This document shows, piece by piece, positions 26,247-34,140 of a DNA stretch of 64,000 nucleotides (the stretch's first letter is position 1; the number at the start of each line of letters is the position of its first letter). The DNA lies in NCBI GenBank assembly GCA_900550865.1, contig URTM01000001.1:1-64000 (forward strand), in the 5' to 3' direction. The notes beneath the pieces are model-generated. The model did no database searches. It had not been told where the DNA came from and was given only the letters and a program-made list of their open reading frames with translations. The stretch is from an uncultured Dorea sp. (GTDB taxonomy: Bacteria > Bacillota > Clostridia > Lachnospirales > Lachnospiraceae). The position numbers and the translations under genes are program-made.

Positions 26247-27530
26247 ATGACACCAATCAACACAATTTATAACGAAATGGGCATCCGCGAAACAGTCCTT
26301 TCGTTTGGAAATACAATAGAAAAAGATCTGAAAGAACGTTTTGAAAAGATTGACGAAATTGCTGAATACAACCAGTTGAAAGTGGTAAAGGCTATGCAGG
26401 ACAACCGTGTCAGTGCCGGATGCTTTAATTACGCCAGCGGTTATGGCTATGATGATCAGGGAAGAGATACTCTCGAAAAAGTATATGCATCGATTTTCCA
26501 TACAGAAAGTGCTCTGGTACGTCCGCAGATTACTTGTGGAACCCATGCACTGGCACTGGCTCTGGCAGCAAATTTAAGACCCGGTGATGAACTTCTGGCA
26601 CCTGCCGGAAAGCCGTACGATACACTGGAAGAAGTCATCGGCATCCGTCCGTCAAATGGATCCCTCGCGGAATATGGTATTACTTATTCGCAGGTAGATC
26701 TTCTGGAAGACGGCACCTTTGACTATGAAAACATCAAAAAAGCAATCACGGATAAAACAAAGATGGTTGCGATCCAGCGTTCCAAAGGTTATCAGACAAG
26801 ACCAAGCTTTTCGGTAAAGCAGATCGGCGAACTGATTGCATTTGTCAAAGAGATCAAACCGGATCTGATCTGTATGGTAGATAACTGCTACGGGGAATTC
26901 GTTGAGACAATTGAACCAAGCGATGTCGGCGCAGATATGACGGTCGGATCACTGATCAAGAATCCGGGCGGCGGACTTGCCCCGATCGGCGGATATATCG
27001 CAGGCCGTGAAGATCTGATCGATGCGTGTGGATACCGTCTGACTTCTCCGGGACTTGGACGAGAAGTCGGTGCCTCTCTTGGGGTGATGAAAGATTTTTA
27101 TCAGGGATTGTTCCTTGCACCAACCGTAGCAGCTTCTGCATTAAAAGGTGCGATCTTCGCAGCCAACATTTATGAAAAACTGGGATTCCCTGTAATTCCA
27201 AACGGAACAGAGAGCAGGCACGACATCATCCAGGCTGTAGAATTCGGAATTCCGGAAGGTGTCATTGAGTTCTGTAAAGGCATTCAGGCAGCTGCACCTG
27301 TTGATTCCTATGTAACTCCGGAACCTTGGCCGATGCCGGGATATGATTCGGATGTAATCATGGCAGCAGGTGCATTTGTCCAGGGATCATCCATCGAGTT
27401 AAGTGCAGACGGCCCGATCAAACCGCCATATGCCGTATATTTTCAGGGCGGACTTACCTGGCCGCATGCCAAGCTTGGAATTCTGATGTCACTGGAATAT
27501 CTGGTACGTGCCAAAATTGTAACACTGTAA
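26247..27530 (+). CDS. Methionine gamma-lyase family PLP enzyme (aluminium-resistance/YnbB family)
   Basis: A 427-residue fold-type I PLP-dependent protein of the family named after aluminium resistance proteins. Conserved parts are FNYASGYGYDDQGRDTLEKVYA, RPQITCGTHALALAL (phosphate and ring contacts), MVDNCYGEF, and SLIKNPGGGLAPIGGYIAG, where the lysine is the likely PLP anchor. Related proteins show methionine gamma-lyase-like features, but the true substrate is unknown. B. subtilis ynbB also lies close to miaA. A GAAGGA sequence precedes the ATG. Confidence 0.88.
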   Translation: MTPINTIYNEMGIRETVLSFGNTIEKDLKERFEKIDEIAEYNQLKVVKAMQDNRVSAGCFNYASGYGYDDQGRDTLEKVYASIFHTESALVRPQITCGTHALALALAANLRPGDELLAPAGKPYDTLEEVIGIRPSNGSLAEYGITYSQVDLLEDGTFDYENIKKAITDKTKMVAIQRSKGYQTRPSFSVKQIGELIAFVKEIKPDLICMVDNCYGEFVETIEPSDVGADMTVGSLIKNPGGGLAPIGGYIAGREDLIDACGYRLTSPGLGREVGASLGVMKDFYQGLFLAPTVAASALKGAIFAANIYEKLGFPVIPNGTESRHDIIQAVEFGIPEGVIEFCKGIQAAAPVDSYVTPEPWPMPGYDSDVIMAAGAFVQGSSIELSADGPIKPPYAVYFQGGLTWPHAKLGILMSLEYLVRAKIVTL

Positions 27531-27582
27531 CCTCACAACATAATAAGGATGCAATAACGCAACACTTGGAAGAGAATTAGAT

Positions 27583-28812
27583 ATGAAGAAAATAGCAGTC
27601 ATTGGCGGCGGTGCTTCTGGTCTTGTAGCTGCAATTGCAGCCGCAAGAACGAACCCGCAGGCGCAGATCACAATATACGAAAAGAAAGATACCGTAGGAA
27701 AGAAAATCCTCGCAACCGGAAACGGCAGATGCAATCTGACAAACAAAGACATGAAAGCGTCTTATTTCCGCAGTGACAATCCTCCGGTTGTAGAAGAAAT
27801 ATTACAAAAATTTGGCTATGAAGATACCATCGCTTTTTTCACATCCCTTGGACTTCTGACCAAAGCACGGGGAAATTATGTCTATCCATATTCCGATCAG
27901 GCTTCCACGGTTCTGGAATTATTAAAATTAGAACTGGCACGTCTGCATGTAAAAATTTCTGCAGATGCGCCTGTGACTGATATCGTTCCAGCATCTCATG
28001 GTTTTACGATCAGAACAGAAAAGTATAAGCAAAAGGCCGATGCCGTAATTCTTGCCTGCGGTGGAAAAGCGAATTCCAAACTCGGATCAGACGGAAGCGG
28101 TTATTCGCTTGCAAAGAAGCTGGGCCATACAATGGTTCCGGTCGTACCTGCTCTGGTTCAGTTAAAAGTCAAGAACCACCCATTTGTCAAGGCAGCAGGT
28201 GTCCGTACCGACGCTGTGGTAACTGCAATATGCAGCGGAAAACCTGTAGCTTCTGACCGTGGAGAATTACAGCTTACCGCTTACGGTATTTCCGGAATAC
28301 CGGTTTTCCAGATCAGCCGTTATATTGCCAGGTCACTGTACTTAAAGCAGGAAGCAAAGGTAAAGATCGATTTTCTACCTGATTTTACAGAAGAAGCGCT
28401 TTTTGAGCTTTTGCTGAAGCGCAAAAACGGAAGAGAACAGATGACATGTGCAGAATATCTTCTTGGAATCTTCCACCAGAAACTGATTCCGAGATTTTTA
28501 GAACAGGCCCGTATCCGGATGCACACATTGACAGGCGATCTGTCAGATACACAGCTAAAAAGTCTTGTTCAGGTAGTCAAGAAAAGCGTAGTAACAATTG
28601 ATACCACTAACGGTTTTGACAATGCACAGGTGTGTGCCGGTGGGATTTCAACAGAAGAAATCCACCCGGAAACTATGGAATCCCGTTATGTGGATCAACT
28701 TTATCTTGTGGGAGAATTACTGGATGTTGACGGTATCTGCGGCGGGTACAATCTGCAATGGGCATGGGCGACCGGTTATCTCGCCGGAACCGCTGCCGCA
28801 AAAGCTGTATAA
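27583..28812 (+). CDS. HI0933/BaiN-like NAD(P)/FAD-dependent oxidoreductase
   Basis: A 409-residue flavoprotein of the HI0933 family. The N-terminal dinucleotide-binding motif is AVIGGGASGLVAAIAAA, followed by the family hallmark GKKILATGNGRCNLTN. A second FAD contact occurs near the C-terminus (GELLDVDGICGGYNLQWAWATG). Proteins in this family include the BaiN bile-acid reductase candidates, but most members have no assigned substrate. It is followed 97 bases later by another FAD protein. Confidence 0.87.
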   Translation: MKKIAVIGGGASGLVAAIAAARTNPQAQITIYEKKDTVGKKILATGNGRCNLTNKDMKASYFRSDNPPVVEEILQKFGYEDTIAFFTSLGLLTKARGNYVYPYSDQASTVLELLKLELARLHVKISADAPVTDIVPASHGFTIRTEKYKQKADAVILACGGKANSKLGSDGSGYSLAKKLGHTMVPVVPALVQLKVKNHPFVKAAGVRTDAVVTAICSGKPVASDRGELQLTAYGISGIPVFQISRYIARSLYLKQEAKVKIDFLPDFTEEALFELLLKRKNGREQMTCAEYLLGIFHQKLIPRFLEQARIRMHTLTGDLSDTQLKSLVQVVKKSVVTIDTTNGFDNAQVCAGGISTEEIHPETMESRYVDQLYLVGELLDVDGICGGYNLQWAWATGYLAGTAAAKAV

Positions 28813-28909
28813 AGATATATAAATATAAGATGCAAACACGAAATATATACGAGATATAAAAAGTAAAAAGACAGACTGATCACAGACTGTAAAAGGAGCG
28901 AAAACACAT

Positions 28910-30535
28910 ATGATTCGGATCAACCAGATGAAACTGAACATTGAACATACACCAGCTGATTTTGAACGGAAAATTTTAAAGACACTTCGTATAAAAAAAG
29001 AAGAACTTCAGGGATTTCAGATTCGCAGACAGTCGATTGATGCCCGGAAGAAGCCAGAGCTTTATTATGTCTATTCTGTAGATGTTCAGGTAAAAGATGA
29101 AGCAAAAGTCAGAAAATCAATGAAAGGGAATCAGATACAGTTTCAGGTAAAACCGGATACCTACCATTTTGAAATAACGGGGACAAAAGAACTTGCACAT
29201 CGTCCGGTCATTATCGGAACAGGTCCTGCCGGGCTGTTCTGTGGTTACATGCTTGCCTCACACGGATACCAGCCGATCCTTCTGGAACGCGGAGCTGATG
29301 TAGAGCAGCGCACCAAAGATGTAGAAGCATTCTGGAAAACCGGTAAGCTAGATCCATCATCAAATGTTCAGTTCGGAGAAGGCGGAGCCGGAACATTTTC
29401 AGATGGAAAGCTGAACACTCTGGTAAAAGATAAATCCGGACGCAATCACGAGGTACTCCGTATCTTCGCAGAACACGGTGCCCCGGAATCAATTACTTAC
29501 CAGAGTAAACCGCATATCGGTACCGATGTGTTATCCAAAGTTGTAAAAGAGATGCGGGAATATATCCGTGTCCATGGCGGAGAGGTACGGTTCTATTCAC
29601 AGGTTACTGATATACAGACCATTTTTAATGATAACGGAGAAAAGCTTCTTACTAAACTGGAAGTATATGATTCGCAAAAGCAGGAGAATTATCTGCTTGA
29701 TACAGATCTTGCAGTATTTGCCATTGGTCACAGCGCGAGAGATACCTTTTCCATGCTGTATCAGCACGAACTTCCTATGCAGCCGAAAGCATTTGCTGTC
29801 GGTGTCAGAATGGAACATCCACAGGAAATGATCAATCAGGATCAATACGGTCAGGATTATCCTTCCTTTCTGCCGGCTGCCCCGTATAAACTGACCGCGA
29901 ATCTTGCGAATGGAAGAGGAGTCTATACATTCTGCATGTGTCCTGGTGGATACGTTGTAAATGCTTCTTCCGAAGAACACTGTCTTGCCGTGAACGGAAT
30001 GAGTTACAGCCGCCGGGATGGTCAGAACGCCAATACCGCAGTGATCGTTACCGTATCGCCGGAAGATTTCGGAAATGATCACCCGCTTGCAGGTGTCGAA
30101 TTCCAGAGAAAGCTTGAAGAAGCGGCATATCTTGAAGGGAACGGTAAAGTTCCGGTGCAGTTATTCGGAGATTTTTGTCAGAACAAGCCTTCCGGACAGC
30201 TTGGAGAGATTACTCCGCAGATAAAAGGAATGTATCAGCTTGCAAACGTCAGAAACATTTTTCCTTCTTTCATTGCAGAATCTCTGCAAGAAGGAATTCA
30301 GATCTTTGATCATAAACTTCCGGGATATGCACGGTATGATGCGATTGTCTCCGGAGTGGAGAGCCGGACATCTTCGCCTGTACGGCTTGTAAGAGACACG
30401 TCCCTGCAGAGTGAAATCCGCGGGATCTATCCTTGCGGTGAGGGTGCAGGCTATGCCGGAGGGATTACTTCTGCCGCCATGGACGGTATCAAAGTTGCCG
30501 AAATGATTGCCTCTGTTTATCATCCATTTATCTAA
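28910..30535 (+). CDS. FAD-dependent dehydrogenase (COG2509-like)
   Basis: A 541-residue uncharacterised FAD-dependent protein. The N-terminal ~95 residues form a small domain (INQMKLNIEHTPADFERKIL, then LRIKKEELQGFQIRRQSIDAR) that precedes the dinucleotide-binding motif (VIIGTGPAGLFCGYMLA). Further signatures are VQFGEGGAGTFSDGKLNT and, near the end, YPCGEGAGYAGGITSAAMDG. The family is conserved in Firmicutes, plants and others without a known reaction. AAAGGAG lies before the ATG. Its tandem arrangement with an HI0933-type flavoprotein may be coincidental. Confidence 0.87.
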   Translation: MIRINQMKLNIEHTPADFERKILKTLRIKKEELQGFQIRRQSIDARKKPELYYVYSVDVQVKDEAKVRKSMKGNQIQFQVKPDTYHFEITGTKELAHRPVIIGTGPAGLFCGYMLASHGYQPILLERGADVEQRTKDVEAFWKTGKLDPSSNVQFGEGGAGTFSDGKLNTLVKDKSGRNHEVLRIFAEHGAPESITYQSKPHIGTDVLSKVVKEMREYIRVHGGEVRFYSQVTDIQTIFNDNGEKLLTKLEVYDSQKQENYLLDTDLAVFAIGHSARDTFSMLYQHELPMQPKAFAVGVRMEHPQEMINQDQYGQDYPSFLPAAPYKLTANLANGRGVYTFCMCPGGYVVNASSEEHCLAVNGMSYSRRDGQNANTAVIVTVSPEDFGNDHPLAGVEFQRKLEEAAYLEGNGKVPVQLFGDFCQNKPSGQLGEITPQIKGMYQLANVRNIFPSFIAESLQEGIQIFDHKLPGYARYDAIVSGVESRTSSPVRLVRDTSLQSEIRGIYPCGEGAGYAGGITSAAMDGIKVAEMIASVYHPFI

Positions 30536-30595
30536 TCTGCTCATTTTATGTAAAAAAATGAAAAGAAGTTTAAGAATTTTTTAATATCATAAACC

Positions 30596-30624
30596 TATAC
30601 ACTTTTTCTGAAATGTGATAAAAT
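30596..30624 (+). promoter_or_regulatory. Promoter of DUF4321 gene and possibly radC-mreB operon
   Basis: TATACA at 30596-30601, a 17-base spacer and TAAAAT at 30619-30624. It is 42 bases before the start codon and is the only clear promoter before the mre-min operon. Confidence 0.5.
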
Positions 30625-30665
30625 GTATTGAGTTTTTTAGATAGGAAAAACGAGGAGGAGTACAT

Positions 30666-30926
30666 ATGAAAGGTGCAGGAAGTAAAAACGCCTGGGCTTT
30701 ATTTCTGCTTCTGTTAGCAGGAGTAGTTCTTGGTGGCTTTATCGGCGAACTGGCAAAAGGGGTGCCGGCTTTATCCTGGCTGAGTTATGGACAAGCCTTC
30801 GGGATAGACGATCCGATCGTTCTGAATCTCGGAGTAATGGTCATAACATTTGGACTGTCGATAAAGATAACCATGGCAAGTATCATTGGCGTGATTCTTT
30901 CCATTATCATATATCGTTTCTTATAA
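30666..30926 (+). CDS. DUF4321 membrane protein
   Basis: An 86-residue membrane protein of the DUF4321 family with two hydrophobic segments: residues 8-28 (AWALFLLLLAGVVLGGFIGE) and 50-84. The sequence between them (GQAFGIDDPIVLNLGVMVITFGL) is the conserved part. It is commonly found just upstream of radC and mreB in Clostridia, as here, so a link with the cell envelope is plausible but unproven. A strong GAGGAGG-type ribosome binding site (GAGGAGGAG) precedes the ATG. Confidence 0.88.
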   Translation: MKGAGSKNAWALFLLLLAGVVLGGFIGELAKGVPALSWLSYGQAFGIDDPIVLNLGVMVITFGLSIKITMASIIGVILSIIIYRFL

Positions 30927-30986
30927 TTTACAGGCGCAGTCTTTTGACTGCACTTGCAAAAATGTCGTGCGAATCTGAAGAAAAAT

Positions 30987-31679
30987 ATGAATCAATCAAA
31001 TACCATGAGAGAAATGCCGGAAGACGAGCGTCCGTATGAAAAATGTATCCGCCTTGGCGCAGAACGTTTAAGTGATGTCGAGTTATTGGCTATATTATTA
31101 CGGACAGGCACACGCGGGGAGAATGCCATGGAGCTTGCAAGAAAGATTCTTTATCATGCAGGCGAAAGCGGTATTCTTGGGATCCACCAGTTCAACATTG
31201 AACGTCTGAGACAGATCAGGGGTATCGGTAAAGTAAAAGCAATCCAGATATCCTGTATATCCGAACTGGCAAAAAGACTTGCAAAAGCTTCTTACCGGGA
31301 CACAGTATGTTTTACCGATCCCAAAACGATTGCGCAATATTATATGGAAGATTTAAGACATGAAAAACAGGAACATATGAAATTATTAATGTTAAACACG
31401 AAGGCAAAGCTTCTTGGTGAAACGATCATTTCAAAAGGAACTGTTAACGCTTCCCTTATTACACCAAGAGAGCTTTTTATAGAAGCATTGCAGAAAAATG
31501 CAGTATCTATTATAATTTTACATAATCATCCAAGCGGTGATCCTACTCCAAGCAGGGACGATATGCTGACGACAAAAAGAATTCTGGATGCCGGCGCATT
31601 GATTGGAATTGAACTGTTAGATCATATCATCATTGGCAATAATTGCTATATGAGTTTCCGTGAGGAGGGCATGCTGTAA
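30987..31679 (+). CDS. radC: RadC family JAB/MPN-domain protein
   Basis: A 230-residue protein of the RadC family (JAB-like metalloprotein). The N-terminal part has a helix-hairpin-helix-like region (LRQIRGIGKVKAIQI). The C-terminal JAMM motif is intact: ILHNHPSGDPTPSRDD, with HxH and a downstream aspartate. RadC's proposed role in DNA repair is not well supported and its true substrate is unknown. ATG 30987 is preferred to the upstream TTG at 30954 because it gives the normal N-terminus (MREMPEDERPYEKC follows). mreB starts 32 bases downstream. Confidence 0.9.
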   Translation: MNQSNTMREMPEDERPYEKCIRLGAERLSDVELLAILLRTGTRGENAMELARKILYHAGESGILGIHQFNIERLRQIRGIGKVKAIQISCISELAKRLAKASYRDTVCFTDPKTIAQYYMEDLRHEKQEHMKLLMLNTKAKLLGETIISKGTVNASLITPRELFIEALQKNAVSIIILHNHPSGDPTPSRDDMLTTKRILDAGALIGIELLDHIIIGNNCYMSFREEGML

Positions 31680-31711
31680 TTCTGCAAAGAAGATAGAAAG
31701 GATTCTGTCAA

Positions 31712-32740
31712 ATGGCAAGAAATGTATACGGACTGGACCTTGGGTCTTATGACATTAAGGTCTATGATAAGAAAAAGGACACAATCTGGAAAGAAAAAAA
31801 CGTAATCGCATTCAAAGATAACCGTGACCGTGATATTTTTGCAGTTGGTGACGATGCATTCAGTATGTATGGAAAAGCACCATCCAATATAGAGATCACA
31901 TTTCCAATGAAAGAAGGCGTTATTTCCAGATTCAATGATATGCAGTTCCTTCTTCAGAACTTATTAAAAAGGGGAAGACAGTTTTCACGAGGTTCTGAAT
32001 ATGTAATTGCAGTTCCAACAGATGTTACCGAAGTAGAAAAGAAGGCTTTCTTCGATCTTGTGATTCACTCAACAGCCAAAGCCAAAGAAGTAAATATTGT
32101 AGAACGCTCGATTGCTGATGCGGTCGGATTAAATCTTGATATTCAGAACACCAAAGGTATTATGATTGCAAATTTTGGCGGTGAGACCACAGAATTGTCT
32201 GTGCTTGCCGGAGGTGGTATGGTATTAAACCGTCTTGTAAAAGTCGGCGGTCATACCTTTGATCAGGGAATTATCAATCTTGTAAAACACAGTCACGACT
32301 TCCTGATCGGACGTCAGACCGCGGAAGTGCTGAGACGTAATTTCAATGTTTTTACCGGGGATTCTGATTCTATATTGTCCGTAGCCGGAAGAGATCTGAT
32401 CACAGGTGTACCAATGCGAAAACCGATTTCTATTATGCTGGTCCGCGCAGCAATGAAAGACCCGCTTCTGGAATGTGTCAAAGCGATCAATTCACTTCTT
32501 GACAGAACACCGCCGGAAGTTCGCAAAGCAATCTATGAGAATGGTATTTTCCTTACCGGAGGTCTTGCAAATATGCCGGGACTTGAAATTTACATCGAAC
32601 AGATGGTGGGAATCAAATCAAGAACCGCTCTAGAACCGGATACGTGTGCAGTCAATGGACTGAAACGTATTATTATGTCAAAAGATTTGAGAAAACTGAC
32701 ATTTTCAATGATAGAAGATAATTATAGGTGGATGAGATAA
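31712..32740 (+). CDS. mreB: Rod shape-determining protein MreB
   Basis: A 342-residue actin-like protein that polymerises under the membrane and directs lateral wall synthesis. The phosphate-1 motif is YGLDLGSYDIKVY, slightly divergent from the usual DLGTANT. The phosphate-2 motif is MIANFGGETTELSVLAGG, and the adenosine motif is IFLTGGLANMPGLE. Divergence at the first loop is common in clostridial MreB paralogues. AGAAAGGA precedes the ATG. It begins a run of ten same-strand genes with gaps of at most 17 bases or overlaps, ending at 41171. Confidence 0.92.
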   Translation: MARNVYGLDLGSYDIKVYDKKKDTIWKEKNVIAFKDNRDRDIFAVGDDAFSMYGKAPSNIEITFPMKEGVISRFNDMQFLLQNLLKRGRQFSRGSEYVIAVPTDVTEVEKKAFFDLVIHSTAKAKEVNIVERSIADAVGLNLDIQNTKGIMIANFGGETTELSVLAGGGMVLNRLVKVGGHTFDQGIINLVKHSHDFLIGRQTAEVLRRNFNVFTGDSDSILSVAGRDLITGVPMRKPISIMLVRAAMKDPLLECVKAINSLLDRTPPEVRKAIYENGIFLTGGLANMPGLEIYIEQMVGIKSRTALEPDTCAVNGLKRIIMSKDLRKLTFSMIEDNYRWMR

Positions 32741-33618
32741 TGAAGACAAAAAATCAATCTTCCCTTCCAAGTAAATACTGGCTGATCATCGTAATCGTCA
32801 TCTGCGTTATTCTGATGGGAGTAGAACGTATTACAGGAGGGAACGGACCAATCAGTTTTGTTGCAAACTATACAGTCATTCCTATGCAGAAAGGAATCGG
32901 ATATGTCGGCCGGTATATGAGTGACCTTTCCGATAATTTCGAGACACTGCAGGATATGAAAAAAGCGAATAAAAAGCTTCAGTCCAAAGTAGATGATCTT
33001 ACAATTGACAATACAAGACTCCGTCAGGATCAATATGAACTGGAACGCCTGAGAGAATTGTATAAACTGGATGAAAATTATTCTGACTATAAAAAAGTTG
33101 GGGCGCATGTTATTTCCAATAATGGTTCTAACTGGTTCAGTGATTTTACAATCGACAAAGGTAAGAAAGACGGCATCAAAAAGAATTGTAATGTACTTGC
33201 CGGAAGTGGTCTGGTCGGTATTGTTACAGAAGTCGGACCGCATTATGCACGGGTACGTTCGATCATTGATGATGAAAGCAATATCAGTGCAATGCTTCTT
33301 TCTACTTCTGATACATGTGTTGTAAGAGGTGATCTGAAGCAGATGGAAAATGGAAGAATCCGTTTTGAAAAACTGGCGAATAATGATAATAAGATCGAAG
33401 TAGGAGAACAGGTTGTTACTTCTCATGTCAGTGACAGATTTCTTCAGGGACTTTTTATCGGATATGTCAGCGAAGTAAAAACCGACTCTAATAACCTTAC
33501 CCGTTCCGGATACATTACTCCGGCAGTTGATTTCAGTAAGCTTCAGGAAGTGCTGGTTATCACCACAACCAAGAGCGAATTGATCAAACAGGAATCCGGT
33601 AATACTGAGGGAGAGTAA
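32740..33618 (+). CDS. mreC: Rod shape-determining protein MreC
   Basis: A 292-residue bitopic membrane protein of the elongasome. It has one transmembrane segment near residues 13-30 (YWLIIVIVICVILMGV), a coiled coil at about residues 65-110 (LQDMKKANKKLQSKVDDL, then leucine/arginine-rich heptads) and a beta-rich extracytoplasmic domain (VGIVTEVGPHYARVRSIIDD). The start is ATG 32740, whose first base is the last base of the mreB stop (TAATG), with AGGTGG just upstream. The longer GTG frame at 32728 is less likely. Confidence 0.93.
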   Translation: MKTKNQSSLPSKYWLIIVIVICVILMGVERITGGNGPISFVANYTVIPMQKGIGYVGRYMSDLSDNFETLQDMKKANKKLQSKVDDLTIDNTRLRQDQYELERLRELYKLDENYSDYKKVGAHVISNNGSNWFSDFTIDKGKKDGIKKNCNVLAGSGLVGIVTEVGPHYARVRSIIDDESNISAMLLSTSDTCVVRGDLKQMENGRIRFEKLANNDNKIEVGEQVVTSHVSDRFLQGLFIGYVSEVKTDSNNLTRSGYITPAVDFSKLQEVLVITTTKSELIKQESGNTEGE

Positions 33619-33621
33619 TTC

Positions 33622-34140
33622 ATGAAAAGAAAGCTTATTACATTTTTTATCATTATCATATGTTTTTTAATGGAATGTACGATTTTTCACAGACTTGCTT
33701 TTGCATCCATAAAACCTAATCTGCTGATCATTGTCACATCTTCATTTGGATTTATGCGTGGAAAAAAAGAAGGTCTTGCCGTCGGATTCTTCTCCGGATT
33801 CCTGACAGATGTATTCTGGGGAAATGCTCTTGGATTTTACACCTTACTTTTTTCGGTGATCGGATATATGAACGGGTCATTCCGAAGACTTTTTTATGAT
33901 GATGATATCAAACTCCCGATCGCACTGATTGCAGGAAGCGAGTTGATATATGGTTTGGTTACATACTTCTGTATGTATCTTTTGCAGGGGGATTTTGCTT
34001 TTGAAGCATACCTGAGACAGATTATTATGCCAGAACTTGTATATACCATTCTGGTCACACTGATTCTGTATCAGATTATATTACACATTAATAAGAAACT
34101 GGAAGCAGAAGAGCAAAGGAGTGCAAGTAAATTTGTATAG
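33622..34140 (+). CDS. mreD: Rod shape-determining protein MreD
   Basis: A 172-residue polytopic membrane protein with about five hydrophobic segments. The pattern 'IKPNLLIIVTSSFGFMRGKKEGLAVGFFSGFLTDVFWG' is the most conserved MreD block. MreD works with MreC to activate PBP2-RodA synthesis of the side wall. It lies 3 bases after mreC. The end overlaps the start of the PBP gene by 8 bases. Confidence 0.92.
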   Translation: MKRKLITFFIIIICFLMECTIFHRLAFASIKPNLLIIVTSSFGFMRGKKEGLAVGFFSGFLTDVFWGNALGFYTLLFSVIGYMNGSFRRLFYDDDIKLPIALIAGSELIYGLVTYFCMYLLQGDFAFEAYLRQIIMPELVYTILVTLILYQIILHINKKLEAEEQRSASKFV

